DNA from: Actinomadura harenae
GTDB taxonomy: Bacteria; Actinomycetota; Actinomycetes; Streptosporangiales; Streptosporangiaceae
Assembly (NCBI RefSeq): GCF_003696215.1
Contig: NZ_RFFG01000053.1
Coordinates: forward strand, 1-56,034
DNA length: 56,034 nt
Reading direction: 5' to 3'
A program made the translations under genes and the position numbers. Below, one piece after another: positions 16,887 through 23,565 of the stretch (the first letter of the stretch is position 1; each line of letters begins with the position of its first letter). Below the pieces are notes generated by a model, which did not search any database, was not told the DNA's origin, and saw only the letters and a list, made by a program, of their open reading frames with translations.

Positions 16887-17410
16887 AATTCACACCCCTT
16901 GCAGGCGCAACTGGTGATCGGGGGATAGGGGTCGCTCTTACCCGGAGCCGGTGGCCCGAGCGGAGCGGCGACCCACCACTCGCGCCCCCGATGCGCGACG
17001 TTGAAACCGAGCCGCCGACGCGGATGCTCGACCTTCCCAAAGGTGAAGCAGGCGATGGTATTGAGAGGGACCGTCCCCGGATGGCCACTGACATTGATCG
17101 GGCCCATGAAGTCCGCTCTGGCCTGCGTGGTCAGCCAGGACGCCAGTGCCTTGATGTCGGCGGTCTGATAGCGCGGCTTCGCCTCCAGCCTTTTCAAGGT
17201 CGCCTTCGTATCTCCTCGCCGCACGGCCCCGATGAAACCGACGATGAACGCCCGCGTACGTCTCGGAATGTTCTCGTCCTCCCCGATGACCTTCCGGAAG
17301 GTCACATCATGCGCGGTCGTCGGGCTAAGGATGTTCACGGTGCCGCAGCCCGCGGCGAGACAACCGGCGAGCCCGAGCGCCACGAGCCTCATTCCACGCG
17401 TCGGCTCCAT
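16883..17410 (-). CDS. Putative lipoprotein
   Basis: About 175 residues. A lipoprotein signal is visible: MRLVALGLAGCLAAGC, with the lipobox LAAGC placing the acylated cysteine near residue 22. The mature part has a conserved-looking block DIKALASWLTTQARADFMGP and a Cys pair at the C-terminus (CACKGC). I do not recognise the family. Starts are ambiguous: GTG 17434, ATG 17410 (chosen, CAGG upstream) and ATG 17392 all precede the signal. Base composition is less GC-rich than its neighbours, consistent with acquisition. It would sit on the outer face of the membrane. Confidence 0.68.
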   Translation of the reverse strand: MEPTRGMRLVALGLAGCLAAGCGTVNILSPTTAHDVTFRKVIGEDENIPRRTRAFIVGFIGAVRRGDTKATLKRLEAKPRYQTADIKALASWLTTQARADFMGPINVSGHPGTVPLNTIACFTFGKVEHPRRRLGFNVAHRGREWWVAAPLGPPAPGKSDPYPPITSCACKGCEF

Positions 17411-17632
17411 CGGCCTGGATTCTCGCTCTTCCACGCACTCACTGACCTTTCACATGGGGGTGTCCAGCCGAACCGGCACCGGCTCCGGCCGCCCGACATT
17501 CTTCAGGAGCCGCCGCACACACACCAGGTAGCCCCATCAACGTCCCGCCGAGGCCGCGAATAGCATGGCCGCCGAACCCGGGGTCCGGCTGATCGCGGGA
17601 CGCTCGACGGAGAGATGGGACAGGAACCAGCA

Positions 17633-18184
17633 GTGACCACCGCACTGATCATCGGCGACATTCAGCAGGGCATCACCGGTAGCTACCCGTTCGCCGAGCA
17701 GGTGGTGGCGCCGCTCACCGACCTCCTGCCGCGCGCCCGCGAGGCCGGCGTCCTCGTCGTGTTCGTGCACTTCGGCTTCCGCCCGAACGGGACGGACCTG
17801 CCGCCGGACAACGACCTGTTCAAGTCGTTCTTCGACGCCGGAGACGCCTTCCACGAGGGATCGCCCGGAACCGAGATCGCGCTGCCCGTCGCCGACGAGG
17901 ACGTCGTCGTGCTCAAGCGCCGCGCCGGCGCGTTCGCCGGGACGGACCTCGACCTGGTCCTCCGCTCACGCGGCGTCGACACCGTCGTGGTCGCCGGCGT
18001 CGCGACCAGCGCGATGGTGGCAGCGACCTGCTACGACGCGGCCGACCGCGGCTACCATGTCAGCGTCCTGCGCGACGGCTGCGGCGACGGCGACCCGGCG
18101 ATCCACGACTTCTTCATGGACGCCGTGTTCCCCGCCCGCGGATTCGAGGTCACGACCTGCGCCAAGTGGCCCGCCGAACACTGA
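17633..18184 (+). CDS. Isochorismatase-family hydrolase lacking the usual cysteine
   Basis: 183 residues with the cysteine-hydrolase/isochorismatase fold: IIGDIQQG (catalytic Asp), VLKRRAGAF (catalytic Lys) and the GVATSAMVAATCYDA block. Aligning that block with GVATNxCVxxTA in nicotinamidase-like members puts Met where the nucleophilic Cys is expected. The absence of Cys resembles EntB/PhzD-type isochorismatases, which do not use it. The substrate is therefore uncertain. GTG 17633 has AGGAA 6 nt upstream and is preferred to ATG 17615, whose GGAG is too close. It stands alone between an oppositely oriented lipoprotein gene and a DUF1963 gene. Confidence 0.82.
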   Translation: MTTALIIGDIQQGITGSYPFAEQVVAPLTDLLPRAREAGVLVVFVHFGFRPNGTDLPPDNDLFKSFFDAGDAFHEGSPGTEIALPVADEDVVVLKRRAGAFAGTDLDLVLRSRGVDTVVVAGVATSAMVAATCYDAADRGYHVSVLRDGCGDGDPAIHDFFMDAVFPARGFEVTTCAKWPAEH

Positions 18185-18255
18185 GCCCGGAGGCCGCGTC
18201 CGACGTCCCCGCTAAGGTCGGCCAGAACGTTTCCGGCCGGACGATTCGGGGTTTC

Positions 18256-19134
18256 ATGGGTTTCGCGAGTTACGAAGAGGCGAGCGCCCAGGTGCGCGAT
18301 CTGTGCGTCGAGCATCTGGGCGAACACCTCGGGGCGCAGGTCGCGGCCCTGGCCAAGCCCGCGTTCGGCCTGCGTCCGGTGAAACCCGGCACCGAACCCG
18401 CCGGACTGAGCCGCTGGGGCGGCCCCGCCCTCCTGAACCCCGGGACGCCGTGGCCCGAGTGCGAGGGCGTCCCGCTGAGCCTCCTCGCCGTCCTGGACGT
18501 CGACGCGCTCGGCCCCTGGCTGGCCGCCGAGCGTCCACCGACAGGCGACCAACTGCTCAACATCTTCTACTGCGAACCGGACCCCGGCCGGGGGTACGTC
18601 TACGGACAACCCGACCTGCCCCGGTCCGACGACCCGCGCATGTGCCGGATCATCCCGGCGGACCCCGCCAAGGCGACCGAGACGGACGCCCCGGCCCCCG
18701 CTTTGATCCACCCACCCCAGCCGTTTTACGCGGTGCCGGTCATCACGCTTCCCTCGGCCTTCAGCGTCGACTACGACCCGACACTCGACACCCTGGACTA
18801 CAACGGCGAGACCGACGGCTCCCCGTACTACGAGTCCATGCCCGGCTGGCTGGTCGCAGACCGCCTAGGCGAAGCCTGGGCCGAGTTCTGCCACAAGGAG
18901 CAAGGACTCTACAAATACGACGACATGTCGTTCTCCCCAGACCAGGCCTTCGGCTGGCCCCACCTGGAGGGCCATTTCCCCCTGGAGGAGTTGTCAGAGG
19001 ACGAGCCGTACCGCCACGTCATCACCATCGGGCACGGCATGGGTGACGGCAGCTACCTCCACTTCGTCCTCCCCGCCCAAGCCCTCCGCACCGGCGACTA
19101 CACCCAGACGCGCGCCTTCCCGGAAAGCTTCTAA
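18256..19134 (+). CDS. DUF1963 (YwqG-like) family protein
   Basis: 292 residues. The middle contains GGPALLNPGTPWPECEGVPL, LLAVLDVDAL, and later HVITIGHGMGDGS, a pattern typical of the DUF1963/YwqG family of cytosolic proteins with no established activity. ATG 18256 begins MGFASYEEAS; there is no good ribosome binding site, and the ORF extends upstream without similarity. It is 71 bp after the isochorismatase-fold gene and may be cotranscribed. Its stop overlaps the convergent small-gene pair by 4 bp. Confidence 0.75.
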   Translation: MGFASYEEASAQVRDLCVEHLGEHLGAQVAALAKPAFGLRPVKPGTEPAGLSRWGGPALLNPGTPWPECEGVPLSLLAVLDVDALGPWLAAERPPTGDQLLNIFYCEPDPGRGYVYGQPDLPRSDDPRMCRIIPADPAKATETDAPAPALIHPPQPFYAVPVITLPSAFSVDYDPTLDTLDYNGETDGSPYYESMPGWLVADRLGEAWAEFCHKEQGLYKYDDMSFSPDQAFGWPHLEGHFPLEELSEDEPYRHVITIGHGMGDGSYLHFVLPAQALRTGDYTQTRAFPESF

Positions 19135-19331
19135 CGCCCCTCTGCGGTCGGGACGCCGTCCGGCTCACGCTCCAGAGCAGCGAGGTTCTCCTCCGCATAC
19201 GTGGTGATGACCGCGATGGTGGACGGCAGCAGACCGTGCCGTCGCATCGCTTCCGCATAGGCGGCCGTCACGATCTGGACGGCCAGCCGTATGAACACCC
19301 TCTCCATCCGCTGCTCCGACGCGCCGTCCAT
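19131..19331 (-). CDS. Small hypothetical protein, second gene of a coupled pair
   Basis: 66 residues beginning MDGASEQRMERVFI, with a predicted continuous helix (IRLAVQIVTAAYAEAMRRHG) and an acidic C-terminus. Its ATG lies 1 bp after the stop of the upstream gene (TGA-T-ATG), a strong sign of coupled translation. No family recognised. Its 3' end overlaps the DUF1963 stop by 4 bp. Confidence 0.55.
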   Translation of the reverse strand: MDGASEQRMERVFIRLAVQIVTAAYAEAMRRHGLLPSTIAVITTYAEENLAALEREPDGVPTAEGR

Positions 19332-19332
19332 A

Positions 19333-19668
19333 TCAGCGACAGCCTTCGACACGGAGTATGCGAGCGATTTCGGTGGCCGCCTCGTGCGCGCGCACGACAG
19401 GCACGATGGGACAAGCACTGGGCGCCCACGTGAAAACCCACCCGTGCGTCCGATCGAAGTCGCATCCGATGTCCGCGCAGTGCGCGACATGGAAGGAGTT
19501 GAACACGAAGAGAATCGGACTCCCCGCCCGCAGAACGACCGCCGACCGCAACCGAGGCTGCGTTTCCTTGATCACCTGATGCAGCACCTCCAGAAACGCC
19601 CGCCGCTGATTAGACGGCAACACCCGATCCGTCCCTTCCGTCGTGTGCCGACCTTCGTCAAAGCCCAT
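19333..19668 (-). CDS. Small hypothetical protein, first gene of a coupled pair
   Basis: 111 residues. A helical N-terminal part (NQRRAFLEVLHQVIKETQ) is followed by a beta-rich core (SAVVLRAGSPILFVFNSF) and an FTWAPSACP segment. I do not recognise it. ATG 19668 has GAAGG upstream; GTG 19686 is an alternative. It is divergent from the XRE regulator with 111 bp between, a layout in which the regulator could control this pair. An opposite-strand frame over the same region has no ribosome binding site and is rejected. Confidence 0.58.
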   Translation of the reverse strand: MGFDEGRHTTEGTDRVLPSNQRRAFLEVLHQVIKETQPRLRSAVVLRAGSPILFVFNSFHVAHCADIGCDFDRTHGWVFTWAPSACPIVPVVRAHEAATEIARILRVEGCR

Positions 19669-19745
19669 CTCGCCACCTTCCTTCACGGAGCGGAGTTTCT
19701 CGATTACGCCTCCAAGCGTGCACCTCAGTGCCTAGCCTTGGAGCG

Positions 19746-19773
19746 TTCAACTCGTCACCTTGAAGATTGGTGA
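19746..19773. promoter_or_regulatory. Two interleaved inverted repeats before the XRE gene
   Basis: TTCAA-N9-TTGAA (19746-19764) and TCACC-N9-GGTGA (19755-19773) overlap by 10 bp, with identical spacing, ending 6 bp before ATG 19780. They are a likely autoregulatory operator for the XRE protein and the divergent pair. Confidence 0.5.
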
Positions 19774-19779
19774 TCAGTC

Positions 19780-20592
19780 ATGACGGCAGCTCAGCACCTT
19801 GATCCAGATGCCTCCGTCTGGGACTGGATAGCTGTTGACCTGCGCATGTTCCGCGAGATCTACAACATGCGGCAGACCGAGGTGGCCCGGATTCTGGGCG
19901 TCGTGAACACCACGGTTTCGAACCTTGAAGCGGGCCGGACGAAACTGCGCGCCGAGCACGCCGAAATCCTCGACACCCGCTGGCGGACGCGCGGCCACTT
20001 CCAGCGCCTCGTCCGCCTCGCCAACTCCATGCACGATCCGAACTGGTTCGCCAAGTACACCCGATACGAGATCAATGCGCGCCATATCCGCACCTATCAG
20101 GCGTTGGTTGTTCCCGGCCTTCTTCAGACGCCGGAATATGCGTACGCGCTGCTGGCCGGTGCCGGGATCGTCGAAGATCCGGAGGCTTCGATGAGGTCGC
20201 GGATGGCGCGTCAGGAGATTCTCGACGGCCCGGACGCGCCGCAGTTCTGGGTTCTGATCAAGCAGAGCGCGTTGGAGGATCCGATCGGCGGTGCCGAGGT
20301 CATGCGCTCCCAGCTCGCCCATCTGCTCGAGGTCAGCGAGCGCCGGAACGTGGTGCTGCGGGTCGTGCCGAGGTCGACCGGCGCTCACGTCGGCGTGGAC
20401 GGGTCATTCTCGATCCTCACCGGCCCGAGGAGCGAGTGCGCCTACATGGAAGCGGTCGGCGGCGGAAGACTGGTCCTCGACCCCGAAAAGATCGAGAATT
20501 TCCGTATGAGGTTCGACAAGATCGGGGCGGACGCGTTGTCCCGCGACGCCACCCGACGCCTCATCCGCGAGCTGATGGAGGCCATGCGATGA
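19780..20592 (+). CDS. XRE-family regulator with DUF5753 sensor domain
   Basis: 270 residues. The helix-turn-helix is at about residues 22-55 (FREIYNMRQTEVARILGVVNTT, then VSNLEAGRTKL). The DUF5753 effector domain follows, containing VVPGLLQTPEYAYALL, QSALEDPIGG and VVPRSTGAHVG. Such proteins are widespread in actinomycetes and are normally paired with DUF397 genes, forming BldB/WhiJ-like systems linked to development or stress. Its stop overlaps the first DUF397 gene by 4 bp. Start ATG 19780; there is no strong ribosome binding site, and inverted repeats lie just upstream. Confidence 0.92.
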   Translation: MTAAQHLDPDASVWDWIAVDLRMFREIYNMRQTEVARILGVVNTTVSNLEAGRTKLRAEHAEILDTRWRTRGHFQRLVRLANSMHDPNWFAKYTRYEINARHIRTYQALVVPGLLQTPEYAYALLAGAGIVEDPEASMRSRMARQEILDGPDAPQFWVLIKQSALEDPIGGAEVMRSQLAHLLEVSERRNVVLRVVPRSTGAHVGVDGSFSILTGPRSECAYMEAVGGGRLVLDPEKIENFRMRFDKIGADALSRDATRRLIRELMEAMR

Positions 20593-20771
20593 ACACCCCC
20601 ACGTGGCGTAAGTCCTCCCGGAGCGATTCCTCCGGCAACGAGTGCGTCGAGCTGGCGCGGCTCACCGAATCTGTTGGCCTCAGGGACAGCAAGACCCCGC
20701 AGTCCGAGCATCTCTGTCTCGCTCACCAGGACTTCCGAAACCTCGTGCAGCAGTTGAAGGCCCGATCGTGA
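20589..20771 (+). CDS. DUF397 protein, copy 1
   Basis: 60 residues: MNTPTWRKSSRSDSSGNECV and then VGLRDSKTP and a DFRNLVQQLK end. This is the classical DUF397 pattern (WRKSSxS, NxCVE, VxVRDSKxP, F). It overlaps the XRE stop by 4 bp (ATGA) and is presumably its direct partner. WhiJ-linked DUF397 proteins are thought to modulate the neighbouring regulator. Confidence 0.93.
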   Translation: MNTPTWRKSSRSDSSGNECVELARLTESVGLRDSKTPQSEHLCLAHQDFRNLVQQLKARS

Positions 20772-20947
20772 GCGGCTGGCGTAAGTCCACCTACAGCCAG
20801 GGTATGGAGAACAGCTCGTGCGTGGAGGTCGCCGACCTCGTGGAACGTGTTGGCGTCCGAGACTCGAAGGCCCCCGACGCTGGACATCTGCGGCTCACCG
20901 ACCGGGACTTCGGTCTGCTCGTCCGCCGGGTGAAGGACCTTCAGTGA
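20768..20947 (+). CDS. DUF397 protein, copy 2
   Basis: 59 residues starting MSGWRKSTYSQGMENSSCVE, with VGVRDSKAPD and FGLLVRRVK. GTG 20768 overlaps the previous stop by 4 bp (GTGA). It diverges more from copies 1 and 3 than they do from each other. Confidence 0.92.
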   Translation: MSGWRKSTYSQGMENSSCVEVADLVERVGVRDSKAPDAGHLRLTDRDFGLLVRRVKDLQ

Positions 20948-21126
20948 ACACCCCGAGGTGGCGTAAGGCATCCCGGAGCGATTCCTCCGGCAACGCGTGT
21001 GTGGAGGTCGCGGCTCTCTCGGGCTTCCTCGGGGTTCGCGACTCGAAGGCTCCGGACGTTGGGCAGCTGCGGCTTGGCGGGCGGGAGTTTCGCGCGCTGC
21101 TCAAGCGGGTGAAAGGTCTGGCTTGA
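20944..21126 (+). CDS. DUF397 protein, copy 3
   Basis: 60 residues: MNTPRWRKASRSDSSGNACV, then LGVRDSKAPD and FRALLKRVK. GTG 20944 overlaps copy 2 by 4 bp. The N-terminal 20 residues match copy 1 at 17 positions, so copies 1 and 3 look like a recent duplication flanking an older copy. Confidence 0.92.
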   Translation: MNTPRWRKASRSDSSGNACVEVAALSGFLGVRDSKAPDVGQLRLGGREFRALLKRVKGLA

Positions 21127-21195
21127 CCGATTGACCGGAGCTCTGGCCTCGCTGGGTTGTGGTGGCGGGGTCAGGGCTTTGGTGTGTTGGTTGGG

Positions 21196-22011
21196 TCAGA
21201 AGTCCGATACCCGGGTTGCGATGCTCATGCCTCCGGAGAGGTCCAGCACCGTTCCGGTCGTGGTCAGGCCGTAGTGGCGGGAGGCGAGCATCAGGTATGC
21301 GCCGCAGTAGTCCTGCGGGCGCGGGCTTCGGGCCAGGGGGCTGCGCTTGCGCATGACCTCGTCCATCTGGGCGGGGTCCCAGGTGGCGTCCTGGAGGCCG
21401 AGTGCGCGGGGGCCCCGGATGTCGGTCGGCATTCCGCCGAGCGCGACGCCGTTCACCCGGACGTCCGGTGCGTACTCCCAGGCCAGCTGGAGGACCAGGC
21501 CCGCGCCGGCGTGCTTCGAGGCGACGTACAGCGGACCGGCGGCCCCCGGGAACAGCGACGAGCCGGAGAGGGAGACGAGGAACGAACCGCGCGTGGCGCG
21601 CAGCGCGCCCATCGCGGCCTTCGCCCCGAGCAGGGGGGCCTTGACGTTGACGGCGAAGATCTCGTCGAAGGCGTCCGGGATGGCGTCCTCGGAGAGGTCG
21701 TCCAGCATGGTCCGGCAATCCCAGATGCCGGCGTTGGCGATGAAGCAGTCGAGCCGTCCCCAGCCGTCGACGGCGGCGGCGACCGCTTCGCGGTTGTCGG
21801 ACGACGACCTGACGTCGCCCTCGACGACACGGACGGCATCGGAGCCGAAGCTCTCGCGTAGCGCCTTGACCTTCTCCGGGCGCCGTTCGAGCACGACCAC
21901 GCCCTCAGCGCCCTCGGCGAGGAAGGCGTCGACCAGGGCCCGGCCCAGGCCCGATCCTCCGCCGGTGATGAGCACGACTTGCCCGTCCGCCCAGCCCGAT
22001 TCCGTGTTCAC
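21196..22011 (-). CDS. cis-Dihydrodiol dehydrogenase-like SDR oxidoreductase
   Basis: 271 residues of classical SDR type. Visible are VLITGGGSGLG (NAD site), the NAGIWD block, the catalytic YVASK, and VRVNGVALGGMPTDIRGP. The combination FIANAGIWD, AFDEIF-x-VNVK and TDIRGPRALG closely recalls BphB/HcaB cis-2,3-dihydrodiol dehydrogenases, which oxidise aromatic dihydrodiols to catechols with NAD+. No ring-hydroxylating dioxygenase is in the window, so this may act on another cyclic diol or alcohol. GTG 22011 is preferred, with GGGGG about 8 nt upstream. It is convergent with the DUF397 genes. Confidence 0.82.
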   Translation of the reverse strand: MNTESGWADGQVVLITGGGSGLGRALVDAFLAEGAEGVVVLERRPEKVKALRESFGSDAVRVVEGDVRSSSDNREAVAAAVDGWGRLDCFIANAGIWDCRTMLDDLSEDAIPDAFDEIFAVNVKAPLLGAKAAMGALRATRGSFLVSLSGSSLFPGAAGPLYVASKHAGAGLVLQLAWEYAPDVRVNGVALGGMPTDIRGPRALGLQDATWDPAQMDEVMRKRSPLARSPRPQDYCGAYLMLASRHYGLTTTGTVLDLSGGMSIATRVSDF

Positions 22012-22156
22012 AACAGCACCCCCAGGTTCTCGGACAGGACGGCCGAACGGTTCAGCGCGTCCCGAAGAGCAGCCCTTGTGGGTCTCCACTCGCTGTTCTC
22101 CGTGGGTGGCCAAGAAATGGCTCTCGTGGACGTGGCATCGTCGCCCATTAGGCCAT

Positions 22157-22171
22157 GCTACTGGTCGTAGC
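22157..22171. promoter_or_regulatory. Inverted repeat upstream of the dihydrodiol dehydrogenase-like gene
   Basis: GCTAC-N5-GTAGC, followed on the minus strand by CCTAAT, which could be a -10 element. The half-sites equal those of the repeat before fadD15 (2069-2084), with one base less in the spacer. Confidence 0.35.
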
Positions 22172-22230
22172 CATTCCCCTGCGGTACGTCATCGGCTGCT
22201 GGAAGTTCGACGGTCAGCGGCTCCGAGACG

Positions 22231-22581
22231 TCATTCGGGCGAAGGTGCGGCGCTCCCGCGTGAGCCGTAGGCCGGGCCGAAGACGACCAGGAGCGCCAGG
22301 TCCTCGGTCACGTCGGTGAACCGGTGCTCCTCGCCCGCCGGGACGAAGACGACCGAGCCGGGTCCCACCTCGGCCGTCGCGCCGGGCGTCACGATCGTCG
22401 CCCGCCCCGCCGTGACCACGTAGATCTCGTCCTCGGTGTGCGGGCTCTGGTCGTCGGTACCGCCGGCGGGGATGCAGTACGTCCCCACCGACAGGTCGGG
22501 CGTCCTCAGCTGCTCGGCCCAGTCGTTGGCCGCGCCGTCCGCGGCCGGCCGCCAGGCCCCCGCGCCCTCAACGATCCGCAT
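22231..22581 (-). CDS. Single-domain cupin protein
   Basis: 116 residues with one RmlC-like beta barrel. Cupin motif 1 appears as SPHTEDEIYVVTAGR and motif 2 as PGSVVFVPAGEEHRF, giving the metal ligands H/E/H. The typical role is metal-dependent dioxygenase, isomerase or small-molecule binding; no substrate can be assigned. TAGGGT plus 6 nt precedes ATG 22581, suggesting a leaderless transcript. It lies 87 bp from the divergent macR-like gene. Confidence 0.85.
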   Translation of the reverse strand: MRIVEGAGAWRPAADGAANDWAEQLRTPDLSVGTYCIPAGGTDDQSPHTEDEIYVVTAGRATIVTPGATAEVGPGSVVFVPAGEEHRFTDVTEDLALLVVFGPAYGSRGSAAPSPE

Positions 22582-22587
22582 CCCCGA

Positions 22588-22593
22588 ACCCTA
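22588..22593 (-). promoter_or_regulatory. -10 element of a leaderless promoter for the cupin gene
   Basis: Read leftward, TAGGGT plus 6 nt, then ATG 22581. Confidence 0.5.
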
Positions 22594-22668
22594 ACCCGTC
22601 CCAACCGTTTTGCCCTGCCTGTTGCGTCGCGCCCGGATATCGGAGGATTCGGCCGTAGGGTGGGGCGG

Positions 22669-23346
22669 GTGAGCGACGAGAACCCCCGATCCCTGCGCGT
22701 GATGGTCGTGGACGACCACCCGATGTGGCGTGACTCCGTGGCCCGCGACCTGGCGGAGGCCGGGCACGAGGTGGTCGCCACGGCCGGGGACGGCCGGACC
22801 GCGCTGCGCGTCGCGGCCGCCGCCCGCCCGGAGGTCGCCGTGGTCGACCTCCAGCTGCCCGACATCAGCGGCGTCGAGGTGACGCGCGGGCTGGTCGCCG
22901 CCGATCCGCCCGTCCGGGTGCTGGTGCTGTCGGCGAGCGGTGAGCAGCAGGACGTCCTGGAGGCGGTGAAGGCGGGCGCGACCGGCTACCTGCTGAAGTC
23001 CGCCGCCCGCGAGGAGTTCCTCTCCGCCGTCCAGACGGCGGGGAACGGCGACGCGGTGTTCACCCCCGGCCTGGCGGGCCTGGTCCTCGGCGAGTACCGG
23101 CGCCTCGCCGCGACCCCGGCCCGTCCGGACGAGGACGACAGCACCCCGCGCCTCACCGAGCGCGAGACCGAGGTGCTGCGCCTGGTCGCCAAGGGCCTCA
23201 CCTACAAGCAGATCGCCGCGCGGCTCGTCCTGTCCCACCGGACGGTCCAGAACCACGTGCAGAACACGCTCGGGAAGCTCCAACTGCACAACCGGGTCGA
23301 ACTCGTCCGCTACGCGATCGAGAAGGGTCTCGACCGGGAGTCCTGA
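22669..23346 (+). CDS. macR: MacR-like LuxR-family response regulator
   Basis: 225 residues. The receiver domain has DD at 15-16 and phospho-acceptor D60 in VVDLQLPDISG, with K in TGYLLKSAA. The LuxR helix-turn-helix reads LTERETEVLRLVAKGLTYKQ, followed by the HRTVQNHVQNTLGKL and LHNRVELVRYAIE segments that characterise MacR. Its cognate kinase in other actinomycetes is MacS, usually adjacent; here macS is at 8873-10066. GTG 22669 is chosen, while GTG 22660 is equally in frame; GGAGGA lies at 22642-22647. pfkA follows 219 bp downstream, as in streptomycetes. Confidence 0.88.
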   Translation: MSDENPRSLRVMVVDDHPMWRDSVARDLAEAGHEVVATAGDGRTALRVAAAARPEVAVVDLQLPDISGVEVTRGLVAADPPVRVLVLSASGEQQDVLEAVKAGATGYLLKSAAREEFLSAVQTAGNGDAVFTPGLAGLVLGEYRRLAATPARPDEDDSTPRLTERETEVLRLVAKGLTYKQIAARLVLSHRTVQNHVQNTLGKLQLHNRVELVRYAIEKGLDRES

Positions 23347-23469
23347 GCCCTCCCGGCATCCCTCCGGGCATCCCGCCCGACGAGCCTCCCCGGCACCGCG
23401 CCTGGTCACCGCCTTGTGCCCTCCTGTCCGAAGTGCCCGGTCAGTGGGCCCCGCGACGACCGGACACGC

Positions 23470-23485
23470 TATGGTCTAGACCAAT
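23470..23485. promoter_or_regulatory. DasR-responsive element (dre-like) upstream of pfkA
   Basis: The core TGGTCTAGACCA (23472-23483) is a perfect 12-bp palindrome matching the established dre core bound by the GntR-family GlcNAc regulator DasR. It lies about 30 bp upstream of TAGGCT (23517-23522), a plausible pfkA -10, so it sits at or just before the -35 position. Confidence 0.7.
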
Positions 23486-23565
23486 CGAAAGCCCCGGCCG
23501 CGGCCCGTCCGCGCACTAGGCTGAGGCGTCGAGACCAGCGGAGAGTCCTGTCGGAAGGTGAGGGA

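Noticed and set aside
19291..19773. 160-codon plus-strand frame over the small-gene pair
   Set aside because: Lacks a ribosome binding site and family likeness, whereas the minus-strand pair shows TGA-T-ATG coupling and coding-like composition.
10067..22668. Mobile-element origin for the macS-macR island
   Set aside because: No integrase, transposase, tRNA, or flanking direct repeats are visible at either boundary, so the mechanism of insertion is unknown.
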